A stretch of 64,000 nt of DNA from Acinetobacter sp. ANC 3832. GTDB taxonomy: Bacteria > Pseudomonadota > Gammaproteobacteria > Pseudomonadales > Moraxellaceae. The DNA lies in contig NZ_NEGJ01000003.1 in assembly GCF_002135415.1 (NCBI RefSeq), forward strand, positions 372,001-436,000. Reading direction: 5' to 3'. Numbering within the stretch: the stretch's first letter is position 1; the number at the start of each line of letters is the position of its first letter. Of the stretch, positions 30,644 to 39,502 are shown piece after piece. Under the pieces are notes generated by a model. The model was given only the letters and a program-made list of their open reading frames with translations, was not told the DNA's origin and ran no database searches. Made by a program: the position numbers and the translations under genes.

Positions 30644-30838
30644 TTATTGAGATGAAAAAATAAGATCACCTGTTTGAGCATCTTCTTTTGCAACAATTCC
30701 AATTTTACCAAAGAATTTTTCGCCACAGGAAATATCCTCATCAATCTCTCCATCTATGCCATAAGAAAGTGGAATATGGGTATGTTCAAATTCACGGCTA
30801 GAAGTAGCTTCTTTAAAAAACACCTCCATACTTTCCAT
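30644..30838 (-). CDS. Hypothetical small acidic protein
   Basis: A 64-residue frame, acidic, without membrane segments or a signal peptide (MESMEVFFKEATSSREFEHT, then GIDGEIDEDISCGEKFFGKI). It is not recognised. There is no clear ribosome site for the ATG at 30838, and Met4 (30829) is an alternative. It follows a lipoprotein gene by 21 bases with a small hairpin between (30844-30861), so it may be a second gene of that unit or the remnant of a longer one. The purL gene downstream has its own upstream region. Confidence 0.45.
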   Translation of the reverse strand: MESMEVFFKEATSSREFEHTHIPLSYGIDGEIDEDISCGEKFFGKIGIVAKEDAQTGDLIFSSQ

Positions 30839-30859
30839 GTTGTAACAGACAAAAATCTG

Positions 30860-31387
30860 TTATGGAACATTGTTTTTATTCAAATCAAAACTATATGTAT
30901 GGTCTGAATTAACTTTTAAACAATCTATTTTTAGCGCAGCTGAATTTATCCAGTCTTTTTCGTGATTAATCGCATACGCATATTTCAGATTTCCTGTTCG
31001 TTCATCCTCAGAACAATTTTGGATAGATTTGCCAATTTCAACTTGTACAATATTTAAATCATCTTTTGAAAATATGGATTTACCGTTCAAATCACTGCCT
31101 GGAATAATACTCCAATAAGTTTTCCCTTCAGCTTTAGCATCATCCGTCCAAATACAATATTTTGATAGCTTTTGATCTGGTGTTTGTTGATATGCAAATA
31201 TTGCCAAAGGTTGATCTGAAACTTTTTTTGGCATTTGTTGAGCAGGAATTTTAGATTGTGCCTTCTTTACAGATGAATCACCCTCTTGGATTTGATTTGT
31301 TGCCTGTTCTTTTGCTTGTTCTAATTTTTTGGAGTCACAGGCGATTAAAATACTACTTAGGCTGAATATTAAAATTATTTTATACAT
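30860..31387 (-). CDS. Hypothetical lipoprotein
   Basis: This 175-residue protein starts MYKIILIFSLSSILIACDSK. The lipobox SILIAC points to signal peptidase II cleavage at Cys17, with Asp at +2 (in E. coli a sorting signal for staying in the inner membrane). A charged, Lys/Gln-rich linker (about 20-55) precedes a small domain with two cysteines (KYCIWTDDAK and QNCSEDERT). A third Cys is in KIDCLKVNSD. The family is not recognised. It starts well upstream of dgt, divergently. AGAGTGG is present before the ATG. Confidence 0.65.
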   Translation of the reverse strand: MYKIILIFSLSSILIACDSKKLEQAKEQATNQIQEGDSSVKKAQSKIPAQQMPKKVSDQPLAIFAYQQTPDQKLSKYCIWTDDAKAEGKTYWSIIPGSDLNGKSIFSKDDLNIVQVEIGKSIQNCSEDERTGNLKYAYAINHEKDWINSAALKIDCLKVNSDHTYSFDLNKNNVP

Positions 31388-31599
31388 CTTTATCCACTCT
31401 TATTTTTTAAAAAAATATCATTAATCGATATCTTGTATAAAGCCGTTCATTTCTCATCACAGAGGCTAATAAAAAAGTTTTTCACACTTGTAGATAAGAT
31501 GCCTAATATAAATGATAAAGACAACTTATGTCGCCGAGCTCTAGTACATTTTCAATAAATTTGGCATGATGCAAATACGTAATAATTGAATAATGATAA

Positions 31600-32940
31600 A
31601 TGACTCAAATGCGTTGGTTAGAACTGCTTTCAACAATTCGTATGGGCAGTAAAAAACAAAGTTCAGAGCAAGCTCGTAGCCCTTTTCATAAAGATTATGA
31701 TCGCATTATATTTTCGCAAAGCTTTCGACAGCTCAATAGAAAAACACAAGTTCACCCATTAACCCAGCATGATGGCATTCATACCCGTTTGACTCATTCT
31801 CTTGAAGTGTCTTGTATAGGGCGTTCATTGGGTATGTTAGCAGCTGAAAAAATTCAAAAAGAATTGCCTGTATGGATTTCCCCTGCCGATGTGGGGGCAA
31901 TTATTCAAGCCGCCTGTCTTGCACATGATATTGGGAATCCACCTTTTGGACATGCAGGTGAATATGCCATTCGTGAATGGTTTGATGATGCATCTCATAC
32001 AGATTTCTTACAAGATTTAAGCCCAGAACAACAAGCAGATGTACGTCAGTTTGAAGGTAATGCGCAGGGCTTACGTCTACTCACCAAAATTGACTATCAT
32101 CCCAATGATGGTGGAATGCGTTTAACTTATGCAACGTTAGGGGCTTACTTAAAGTACCCTTGGTTATCTAAGACCATTGAATCTCAAGGGAATACTCCTG
32201 CCAGTGCTCGTGCAAAGTTTGGTTGTTATCAAGCTGAAAAGGATATTCTTCAACAAATTGCTGAACAATTGGGTTTAATTCAACTTGGTGAATATCATTA
32301 TTGTCGTCATCCACTGACCTACCTTTTAGAAGCTGCGGATGATATTTGTTATGCACTGATTGACCTTGAAGATGGCATTATCTTAAATATGTTGTCTTAT
32401 GAAGAAGTTGAACTCATTTTCCTAGACTTAATTGGTGAATATGGTAAACCTGCTGAACTCAGCATGCCTTATACCACTTGGCAACAGAAGATTGCTGCGC
32501 TACGCGGTCGGGTCATGAAACGACTTGTGGACGAAGTAACGACAGCTTTTGCCAAACATCATTTTCAGATTATCTCAGGACAATTAAAAGGTAGTTTATT
32601 GCAATATTGCTCGCCTGATATTGAAATAGGTATTGATAAAGCAAAGAATTTGGCTCGTGAAAAAATCTTTGAACATCCACAAAAATCAGGTTTAGAAATT
32701 ATTGCACATCAAAGCTTACAGCATATTTTAGATGCTTTTATTCCTTTAACGACACCGAATAAAATATTGAGTTTTAAAGATGGTCGCTTGATGTCAATTC
32801 TAGATCGTTTTGGTGCACGATTTAATGAAAGTCATTATGACAATATTATGCAAGTTTTAGATATTGTGAGTAAATTTTCAGACCATCAAGCCTATAATCT
32901 TGCTCAGGAATTACAAGGCAATAAAGTTGGGTTTTTCTAA
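31600..32940 (+). CDS. dgt: dGTPase-like HD-domain triphosphohydrolase
   Basis: This 446-residue protein has the dNTP triphosphohydrolase layout. Near the N-terminus are SFRQLNRKTQVHPL (41-54), HTRLTHSLEVSCIGRSLG (61-78) and the HD pair in CLAHDIGNPPFGHAGE (His109, Asp110). Such enzymes cut dNTPs to nucleosides and triphosphate and help control the dNTP pool; some also restrict phage. It is a single gene with no regulatory partner. The name dgt is by family; close members are called deoxyguanosinetriphosphate triphosphohydrolase-like. Confidence 0.9.
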   Translation: MTQMRWLELLSTIRMGSKKQSSEQARSPFHKDYDRIIFSQSFRQLNRKTQVHPLTQHDGIHTRLTHSLEVSCIGRSLGMLAAEKIQKELPVWISPADVGAIIQAACLAHDIGNPPFGHAGEYAIREWFDDASHTDFLQDLSPEQQADVRQFEGNAQGLRLLTKIDYHPNDGGMRLTYATLGAYLKYPWLSKTIESQGNTPASARAKFGCYQAEKDILQQIAEQLGLIQLGEYHYCRHPLTYLLEAADDICYALIDLEDGIILNMLSYEEVELIFLDLIGEYGKPAELSMPYTTWQQKIAALRGRVMKRLVDEVTTAFAKHHFQIISGQLKGSLLQYCSPDIEIGIDKAKNLAREKIFEHPQKSGLEIIAHQSLQHILDAFIPLTTPNKILSFKDGRLMSILDRFGARFNESHYDNIMQVLDIVSKFSDHQAYNLAQELQGNKVGFF

Positions 32941-33040
32941 TCTCACACTCATCTCTCTTTAAGCTTAAATTGATAGATCTCATGCAAAAGTTTAAAAATG
33001 AACAAAACTTTATAAGTGGAAATAATATTTGATTAATATT

Positions 33041-33135
33041 GAGTGTTCCTTCTCCTTCTAGGAGAAGGTTAGGATGAGAGTGAATCCTAAAGATAGTCCT
33101 ACCTCCAATCCTCTCCTTAAAAAAGAGGAGAAATC
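33041..33135. repeat. REP-like palindromic element between dgt and ruvA
   Basis: CCTTCTCC-TTCTA-GGAGAAGG (33048-33068) is followed 40 bases later by TCCTCT/AGAGGA (33109-33129). The CT/GA-rich palindromes joined by a linker with GTTAGGATGAGAG are of the type dispersed in many gammaproteobacterial genomes. It probably forms a tandem hairpin RNA and may stop or stabilise the dgt transcript. Copy number cannot be seen in one window. Confidence 0.55.
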
Positions 33136-33284
33136 CATTGTGAAACAAAAGCTGATTAAGAGCTGGCTGATGCAAGAGGTTTGATAATCTTTGATCTATC
33201 ACATATAAGTGTATAAATGTTATTTTGCGTTTAGAGCAAATGGCATCTACTATTCAACCATTAACAAAGAAGTGAACAAATGCA

Positions 33285-33881
33285 ATGATCGGATGTCTTA
33301 TTGGTGAAGTCTTAGCTTTGGAAGCACCTACAGTTCTACTCAATGTAAATGGTGTAGGTTATGAAATTGATACACCGCTTTCTACATTTTGCCAATTACA
33401 AAAAGGTCAAAAAGTCACTTTATGGACACATTTAACCGTCCGTGAAGATGCACAACTGTTATATGGATTTTCCAACGCACAAGAAAAAATCATTTTCCGT
33501 ACCTTACTCAAAGTAAATGGCGTTGGTCCTAAAATGGCTTTGGGTATTCTTTCGACATTAAGTATCGATATGCTCATCCACACCGTAGAAAATGGTGATG
33601 TAAAAACATTGGTTAAAGTACCAGGTGTTGGTGCTAAAACTGCTGAGCGCTTAATGATTGAACTGCGCGACCGTTTTAAAGCATTTACGACCAATACAGT
33701 TTCAAACAATTCAACGCAAATGCAATTTACTGGAAACTCTGCTGTTGCTGAAGCAGAAGCTGCCTTACAATCATTGGGTTATAAACCACTTGAAGCACAG
33801 AAGTTAATTCAAGCCGTTAAAGCTGACTTTACTGAAGCTGGTGATATCATTCGTGCTGCACTTAAATCTTTGAATAAATAG
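33285..33881 (+). CDS. ruvA: Holliday junction helicase subunit RuvA
   Basis: This 198-residue protein has the RuvA layout: an N-terminal OB fold (MIGCLIGEVLALEAPTVLLN), two helix-hairpin-helix motifs (LLKVNGVGPKMALGIL near 74-89 and LVKVPGVGAKTAERLM near 109-124) and a C-terminal UBA-like domain that contacts RuvB. RuvA binds four-way junctions and recruits RuvB for branch migration. ruvB lies 307 bases downstream rather than directly adjacent. ruvC is not in the window. Confidence 0.97.
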   Translation: MIGCLIGEVLALEAPTVLLNVNGVGYEIDTPLSTFCQLQKGQKVTLWTHLTVREDAQLLYGFSNAQEKIIFRTLLKVNGVGPKMALGILSTLSIDMLIHTVENGDVKTLVKVPGVGAKTAERLMIELRDRFKAFTTNTVSNNSTQMQFTGNSAVAEAEAALQSLGYKPLEAQKLIQAVKADFTEAGDIIRAALKSLNK

Positions 33882-33930
33882 TATAAAGTTTATCAGCAAA
33901 ATAAATGCTATAACTTTGATACACGTTAGT

Positions 33931-34063
33931 GTCATTCGCAACTGTTCGAGGCAGAATTCTTTATGTAATATAAAGTTTCTGCGAATTATTCGATAAAAAA
34001 TTATATTTGACGAGTTTTGCGAATGACAATGGTTTTGCTTACTGTTGTAAAAACAAAAGTAAG
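33931..34063. repeat. Structured element in the ruvA-ruvB gap
   Basis: An 11-base inverted repeat GTCATTCGCAA (33931-33941) / TTGCGAATGAC (34017-34027) encloses a 32-base hairpin, GCAGAA-TT-CTTTAT-GTAAT-ATAAAG-T-TTCTGC (33951-33982). Immediately after lies a second hairpin, CTTACT-G-TTGT / ACAA-A-AGTAAG (34038-34063). The terminal arms are imperfectly extended (CTGTTCG / CGAGTTT), as in a short non-coding palindromic insertion. The rest of the 307-base gap holds no gene. This could be a MITE-like insertion or a structured leader of ruvB. Confidence 0.5.
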
Positions 34064-34188
34064 GCTAACCGTAGGTATATCCTGAAATTTAAACATTAAA
34101 GAGTAAGACTCCGCTGTAATAAATCATTGTTAAATGAATGATGAAATTACTTCAAAATAAATTCGCTTTACTTTAGATCAAATCAATT

Positions 34189-35193
34189 ATGCAAGACCGT
34201 TTAATCAGTGGTTCTGAAAAACCTGAAGATCATTTTGATCGTGCCATTCGCCCCACCTCACTGGATGACTACATTGGTCAGCCTGTGGTTCGTGAACAGA
34301 TGGAAATCTTTATTGGTGCGGCACGTGGTCGTGGCGAAGCGCTCGATCACACCCTTATTTTTGGTCCACCAGGTTTAGGTAAAACCACATTAGCCAATAT
34401 TATTGCCCGTGAAATGGGTGGCAATTTAAAATCAACCTCAGGCCCTGTTTTGGAACGTGCGGGAGATTTAGCTGCAATGCTGACCAATCTTGAAGAGGGT
34501 GATGTTTTATTTATTGATGAAATCCATCGCCTTTCACCTGTGATTGAAGAAATTCTCTACCCTGCAATGGAAGATTACCAACTCGATATTATGATTGGTG
34601 AAGGCCCAGCCGCTCGTTCAATTAAACTTGATTTACCGCCTTTTACCTTAGTTGCAGCAACCACGCGTGCAGGTCTACTCACCTCTCCGTTACGTGATCG
34701 CTTTGGTATCGTGCAACGCTTAGAATTCTATTCAGTCGAAGACCTAACCCATATTGTATCTCGCTCAGCTTCGTTGATGGATTTACCAACGACACCCGAT
34801 GGCGCTGTAGAAATTGCACGTCGTGCACGCGGTACGCCACGTATTGCCAATCGTCTATTACGTCGTGTTCGTGACTATGCCCAAGTCAAAGGTACAGGTG
34901 AAATCACCAAGGAAATGGCACAACGTGCTTTAGATATGTTGAATGTCGATAAAGATGGACTGGATACCCTAGATCGCCGTTATTTAAGTATGTTGCTTGA
35001 GCGTTTTGATGGTGGTCCTGCGGGTGTAGAAGCTTTGGCTGCGGCTATGGCTGAGGATTCTGGAACACTGGAAGATGTGATTGAACCTTATTTAATTCAG
35101 CAAGGTTATGCCATGCGTACAGCTCGTGGTCGTATCGCAACCAATCAAGCCTATATACAGTTTGGAATGACACCACCCGAACCAAAAAATTAG
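34189..35193 (+). CDS. ruvB: Holliday junction branch-migration ATPase RuvB
   Basis: This 334-residue AAA+ ATPase has Walker A GPPGLGKT (59-66), Walker B LFIDEIH (107-113) and the RuvB sensor/arginine-finger region [19 protein letters not shown]-terminal winged helix begins near [20 protein letters not shown]. It forms hexameric rings that pump DNA through the RuvA-bound junction. The start [10 protein letters not shown] is the common one. Nothing is unusual apart from the long gap to ruvA. Confidence 0.98.
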   Translation: MQDRLISGSEKPEDHFDRAIRPTSLDDYIGQPVVREQMEIFIGAARGRGEALDHTLIFGPPGLGKTTLANIIAREMGGNLKSTSGPVLERAGDLAAMLTNLEEGDVLFIDEIHRLSPVIEEILYPAMEDYQLDIMIGEGPAARSIKLDLPPFTLVAATTRAGLLTSPLRDRFGIVQRLEFYSVEDLTHIVSRSASLMDLPTTPDGAVEIARRARGTPRIANRLLRRVRDYAQVKGTGEITKEMAQRALDMLNVDKDGLDTLDRRYLSMLLERFDGGPAGVEALAAAMAEDSGTLEDVIEPYLIQQGYAMRTARGRIATNQAYIQFGMTPPEPKN

Positions 35194-35236
35194 TCATTAA
35201 TGTCGTGCTTAATTTTTAAATAAATCACTTGTATAA

Positions 35237-35274
35237 AGCTTTTTATTTTTCCTTATGTGGAGAAATAAAAAGCT
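35237..35274. terminator. Bidirectional terminator after ruvB
   Basis: AGCTTTTTATTT (35237-35248) pairs with AAATAAAAAGCT (35263-35274) and the inner TCC/GGA, between convergent ruvB and a hypothetical gene. Confidence 0.75.
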
Positions 35275-35295
35275 CTACTTACAGTTATTCAACAT

Positions 35296-35583
35296 CTAAT
35301 AACTTGTGGACTCAGTTTGGAACAACGGATGGGTAGATCGATAAGAAATTAGCTTTTCTCTTTCTTTATTTAGAAATAATTTTGATTCTTCTTCCCATGT
35401 CGCTTTACGACTATCCAAACCGGAGTTACGTAAAACCCAATCAGAAACAGAGCCGTATATAAAAGAATTATCAGCAAAGATTAATTTTGATTGGTTACTT
35501 GTATCACTCATAAAAACTTTATGCGTCGGTAAAGAACCGAATATATTAAAACAAGTATATAAATATTTATAATTAGCGTGCAT
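35296..35583 (-). CDS. Hypothetical protein
   Basis: A 95-residue frame preceded by AGGAAGA about 8 bases before the ATG at 35583, which supports expression. No signal peptide or membrane segment; the middle reads LIFADNSFIYGSVSDWVLRN and then a charged KATWEEESKLFLNKEREKLI. I do not recognise it. It is isolated between the ruvB terminator and the tRNA, in the AT-rich part of the window. Confidence 0.5.
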   Translation of the reverse strand: MHANYKYLYTCFNIFGSLPTHKVFMSDTSNQSKLIFADNSFIYGSVSDWVLRNSGLDSRKATWEEESKLFLNKEREKLISYRSTHPLFQTESTSY

Positions 35584-35776
35584 CGTAAAATCTTCCTATC
35601 TAGTTCTCACTATAACAGTAAATAACGCACACTATGACAGCAATAATGAAACATTTAATATTTTTTAATAAGCTTATTTTAAATAAATTCTCACAAGAAG
35701 AATATTCATACTTTCAAAAATAAAGAAGTCGTTAATCAATATATAAAATATCGAGTATTTAAATTTTAATCATAAA

Positions 35777-35803
35777 AAAAGCCTAATCTATGTAGATTAG
35801 GCT
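35777..35803 (-). terminator. Terminator of the initiator tRNA
   Basis: On the minus strand AGCCTAATCTA-CA-TAGATTAGGCT is followed by T7, 24 bases after the tRNA 3' end. Confidence 0.9.
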
Positions 35804-35826
35804 ATGAAACTTTAAATCTTTCTCGT

Positions 35827-35903
<77 letters not shown>

Positions 35904-35916
35904 TCAACGAAGTGAC

Positions 35917-35945
35917 TTTATACGCCTAAAAGATAAGAAATACAA
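35917..35945 (-). promoter_or_regulatory. Sigma-70-type promoter of tRNA-fMet
   Basis: On the minus strand, TTGTAT (35945-35940) and TATAAA (35922-35917) are 17 bases apart and end 14 bases before the tRNA. Both boxes are close to consensus. Confidence 0.6.
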
Positions 35946-36314
35946 ACGTTATTGAATATATATTGAATTAAATACTCGAAACTCAACTGTATGGCTAAAT
36001 ATCACTCGTTATCTTTCATAATTCAGTCATATCGTTAAAATCAGTGATTATCTTTTAAACCTCATATTTTTTAATTATCTAGATTAAAGTAAATTGTAAA
36101 ATTTAAATTTGATTATTTATTAACACATTTACTTATGGTGAATTAGACTTCTTTTATAACACCTTTACATTTTTCATTATCATATAAAATAAAAAACTTA
36201 TAAATCGTTATATAAGATACATCATTAAATCGCTTAAGAGCATTATTAAATTAAATCTAAAACAATTGTGCATATCTTATGTGTAACACTCCCCAAATCA
36301 GTTTAATTGCTGTT

Positions 36315-36482
36315 CTAAATCTTGGCTTTAAATTCTATGAGTCCCTCAATCTTTTGCTTAGAATTGTAATCTTGCGCCATTTGTGAAAATACGCCCTGTG
36401 CTAAAATTCGCGCCTGAGTAAATGCTAAAGATCTGTATAGAGTAATCATAGACCAAGCTCGATTTTTTGGATCTAGATAAAT
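36315..36482 (-). pseudogene. C-terminal remnant of a crotonase-like protein
   Basis: A 55-codon open frame bounded upstream by a stop reads IYLDPKNRAWSMITLYRSLA and ends QKIEGLIEFKAKI. The pattern of an alanine/glutamine-rich helix followed by an EG--EF/AF-K end resembles the C-terminus of enoyl-CoA hydratase-family proteins, whose last helices carry this EG-AF-KR signature. No N-terminal part is found upstream. I infer a decayed gene fragment; the family call is tentative. Confidence 0.35.
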
Positions 36483-36768
36483 TCAAGCGATGTTCATTTG
36501 ACTTTTAAAGTAATTATATCAAGTGAACAATTCACTCAAATTATTTTCCTATAATTTGTGACTTATTCTTGTACTTGGTCAGTGTAAAATTTAATGAAGT
36601 CATCTTCTATATTACTCACGTTTATACATTTGCATGAGCTCTTTACTTAGACAAGTAAATATCACCACACAAGCTGAAATATATTATTTATTTTTAAAGA
36701 TGGTACTAAAAAATGGCGAACAAATTTGAATTCCAAATTCTACAGTATCACTAATATTTCACAATAAC

Positions 36769-36855
36769 TCGCAATAACCGACAATAACAAACAGAACACA
36801 ACACTGATAAATAATAATTTTATTTTAATTAAGCAATAAATCGCAATAACTGACA
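36769..36855. repeat. Imperfect 15-base direct repeat
   Basis: TCGCAATAACCGACA (36769-36783) and TCGCAATAACTGACA (36841-36855) differ at one base and are 72 bases apart, in a stretch rich in CAATAA. The function is unknown; it could be a recombination or protein-binding site. Confidence 0.5.
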
Positions 36856-37588
36856 CCAATAAACAATAGACCTAAAGTCTACAATCAGTCTACTTTTAGA
36901 TAAACCCATTGAACTTGCAGAAATGCGCAAGTCTGCATAAATCGCTATAAAAGAAGGTGTGTCCAGTTTTGGGCATACCCACAGTTAAAGATTTTATGCT
37001 GTTTTTCCGACAAAGTTAAAGTGACTGAGGTTGTAACAAGGTTTTAAAACTTTAAGTAAAAATCGATTTTATATACATGATACGCAACTTTTTAAAAGGT
37101 TTTAAGCAAGGCTGTCTAAGTTAAGCTTAAATCTTATCTATCTGATATTTAGTGATAATGAAAATATCTATATTCACATAAATTACTAAAGGCTGAACCA
37201 ATCAAACTTAATTTTACGTCAAATGTTAAATATTTTAGGCAACATTGTTTATCCACATTTTTTAAATTTAAACCCATTCAAGTTAAAATCTTGAAAACGT
37301 AATACAATCAAGTCGTGTTTTTATAAATATAAAATTAGATGATAGGTCTTCAAAAGATAAACTATTGAAGCTTCATGAAGTGTCATTAGATCACTTGAAA
37401 AACTCAAAAGCTATTGATAATACAAAAAGAAATCAATTAATGCTCCTGATTTTTAAAATATCCGCGCATTTGAGGCTATTGAAAAATGCTCTATCCCTCT
37501 TGTGCTGTATAAAATTGCTATTAGCTTTCCCTACCCTGCACAAGTTACATAATCAAAATTCTTAAAAACTTTGTCATCATTAGTATAT

Positions 37589-37616
37589 AAAAAAAGCACC
37601 TTATGGTGCTTTTTCC
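37589..37616 (-). terminator. Terminator of the SnoaL-like gene
   Basis: AAAAAAAGCACC-TTAT-GGTGCTTTTTCC; on the minus strand the stem is followed by T7. Confidence 0.85.
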
Positions 37617-37650
37617 TTTCTAAATCAACCGTACAATGTATCAAAACTGT

Positions 37651-38055
37651 CTATTTAACGATGATATATTCGCTATCTTCTCTTGATGTAGCAAACTCTT
37701 CCATGCGTGTAATCAGCCCATCTTTAACTGTATAGACTTGTACCCATTTTTGAGCAGCATAACCTTCTTGACCATCAATAAAAAACTTCTCCTGTCCCAA
37801 TACAACAACCGTGTCATCCTGCTGAATAGTTTTCAAAATATCAAAATATTCTGCATGCATAGTTGTGAAGTTGGTGTTAAAAAATTCTCTTACACCAGAT
37901 TTACCTTCAAATCGTAAAGAAGGTAATTTTTGAGTCCCATGATGAATCCACACTGTATCGTCAGAAACTGTTGCAACTGCAGCATCAAGATTTTGTGCTG
38001 AAAAGGCTAAAAACATTTTATCTACTATTGTTTTCTCTAGGGATTTAGTTGTCAT
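37651..38055 (-). CDS. SnoaL-like / NTF2-fold protein
   Basis: This 134-residue protein has the NTF2-like cone fold pattern. There is an N-terminal helix (VDKMFLAFSAQNLDAAVATV), then VSDDTVWIHHGTQ, then a phenylalanine/tyrosine-rich sheet ending in KWVQVYTVKDGLITRMEEFA. Such proteins are small enzymes or ligand binders (polyketide cyclases, limonene epoxide hydrolase-like); the substrate is unknown. It is co-oriented with the HxlR gene, 93 bases downstream, and ends at a terminator. Confidence 0.75.
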   Translation of the reverse strand: MTTKSLEKTIVDKMFLAFSAQNLDAAVATVSDDTVWIHHGTQKLPSLRFEGKSGVREFFNTNFTTMHAEYFDILKTIQQDDTVVVLGQEKFFIDGQEGYAAQKWVQVYTVKDGLITRMEEFATSREDSEYIIVK

Positions 38056-38148
38056 TGCTTAGGTCTTCTTTATATTAATGTGTAAGCGTTAAGAATGAAT
38101 TTAAAAAAAATTTAGAACAATATACTTTTATATAGTTACTTTTTCATT

Positions 38149-38514
38149 TTATTCCGATATTAAACTTAATTCCTTATGATGTTGTCCCCATGTTGCCATT
38201 TGAACCATCAATTTTTCTAACCCACGGCCTGACTCAGTAAGATCATATAAAAAAATAGACTTACCAGTAGTCTCATCACATATTTTTACTTTTGTAACGA
38301 CATTATTGAGTTCTAACTCTTTTAATTCTTTAGAAATCATTTTAGGTGTAATACCGGGTAGTAAACGCTCAATGTCATTAAATCTGCGTTGCTGTTTGAG
38401 TAATGTAGCTACAATTGCAAGCTTCCACTTACCATTGACTACGTTTAATGCATTTTTTAGAGCAGATATAAACTGCATGTTGCATTCATCTTCAATTGTA
38501 TAATTTTTTGTCAT
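38149..38514 (-). CDS. HxlR-family transcription regulator
   Basis: ATG 38514 gives 121 residues; a TTG six codons earlier is less likely. The HxlR winged helix is clear: VVNGKWKLAIVATLLKQQRR (about 26-45), FNDIERLLPGITPKMISKEL (46-65), then LYDLTESGRGLEKL. The single N-terminal Cys (DECNMQF, about residue 12) is where some HxlR members sense oxidants or quinones. It is divergent from the NmrA-type reductase gene by about 110 bases, so it probably controls it and perhaps the SnoaL-like gene. Confidence 0.88.
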   Translation of the reverse strand: MTKNYTIEDECNMQFISALKNALNVVNGKWKLAIVATLLKQQRRFNDIERLLPGITPKMISKELKELELNNVVTKVKICDETTGKSIFLYDLTESGRGLEKLMVQMATWGQHHKELSLISE

Positions 38515-38627
38515 ATTTACTTTATTTTTCAAATTTTAATTTAACTATCCTAGGGTATAGTGATTTCATTTATTTAAAAACTTATAAATGAAAAAATAAT
38601 TTTTAGAACATTAAGAGTAAATTAAAT

Positions 38628-39485
38628 ATGATATTAATTACTGGTGCAACAGGTAATTTAGGATCCAGTGTTGTCCATTATTTAGAAAGCTTAATTTCAC
38701 ATAATGAGTTTGCTGTCTTAGCGCGCAACCTAGAAAAAGCTAAAATATTTTCTGAAAATAACATTAAAGTTCGGTATGGTGATTTTAATGATATTAACTC
38801 GCTACAAAATGCATTTATTGGTATAGAAAAACTTGTTTTAATTTCCACCATGGAGATGAATCGTTTAGCTCAACATAAAACAGTGATTGATGTAGCAAAG
38901 CAAGCTGGTGTAAAGCATGTTATCTATACAAGTTTGGCAATACAAGACATCAATACCTCTGCAGTCAAAGAGCTGATGGAAAGCCATTTTGAAACAGAAA
39001 ATTATCTAAAAAGTAGTGGTTTAAATTTCACAATTCTTCGCAATACAATCTATGCCGAAGCTATTCCTCAGATTATTGGGGAACAAGCCCTAGATACAGG
39101 TATATTGCTATCTGGAGGCTTAGGTAAAGTACCATATGCTTTACGTGATGAAATGGGTGAAGCGATCGCAAATTTACTAGTACAATCAGGACATAAAAAT
39201 AAAATTTATAATATTACAGGTAGTACATTTTATAATTATCAAGATATTGCTGAAATGCTCAGTGATATTTCGGGTAAAAAAGTAAATTACCATGCTTTAG
39301 AAAATGATGAATACGTAACTTTATTAGAAAATCTTGGTCTACCTAAATTTTTGATTTTTCTCACATCAGGTACGGTCTTAGATATTAAAAATGATCAATA
39401 TGAGATTGAAAGTTCAGATTTAGAAAAATTACTAGGTCGTAAAACAGCATCATTAAAAAATTATTTAACTCAATTTTATCAATAA
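38628..39485 (+). CDS. NmrA-type NAD(P)-binding reductase (QorB/YtfG-like)
   Basis: This 285-residue protein starts MILITGATGNLGSSVVHYLE, the Rossmann glycine motif of NmrA/atypical short-chain reductases. ILRNTIYAE (about 140-148) is typical of the quinone oxidoreductase YtfG/QorB group. It probably reduces quinones with NADPH. It lies divergent from the HxlR gene and 17 bases before a nitroreductase gene, probably in one operon. Confidence 0.83.
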   Translation: MILITGATGNLGSSVVHYLESLISHNEFAVLARNLEKAKIFSENNIKVRYGDFNDINSLQNAFIGIEKLVLISTMEMNRLAQHKTVIDVAKQAGVKHVIYTSLAIQDINTSAVKELMESHFETENYLKSSGLNFTILRNTIYAEAIPQIIGEQALDTGILLSGGLGKVPYALRDEMGEAIANLLVQSGHKNKIYNITGSTFYNYQDIAEMLSDISGKKVNYHALENDEYVTLLENLGLPKFLIFLTSGTVLDIKNDQYEIESSDLEKLLGRKTASLKNYLTQFYQ

Positions 39486-39502
39486 TTAAAAGGTAGAACT
39501 CT

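Larger units (their letters stand above)
35946..37588. other. 1.6 kb AT-rich region without an intact gene
   Basis: Apart from the crotonase-like fragment (36315-36482) and a direct repeat (36769-36855) entered separately, I see no gene with a start, a ribosome site and plausible composition. A 66-codon frame at 37365-37565 looks like chance coding. A short frame ending LDKPIELAEMRKSA (about 36865-36946) has protein-like composition but no start and no identity. The region looks like an old scar of gene loss or insertion. Confidence 0.5.

Noticed and set aside
33041..33135. CRISPR-like repeat
   Set aside because: Only two unequal palindromes and no regular repeat-spacer pattern; no CRISPR array is seen anywhere in the window.
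37365..37565. 66-codon frame as a gene
   Set aside because: No ribosome site, no family resemblance and Leu/Lys-rich chance-like composition in an AT-rich gap.
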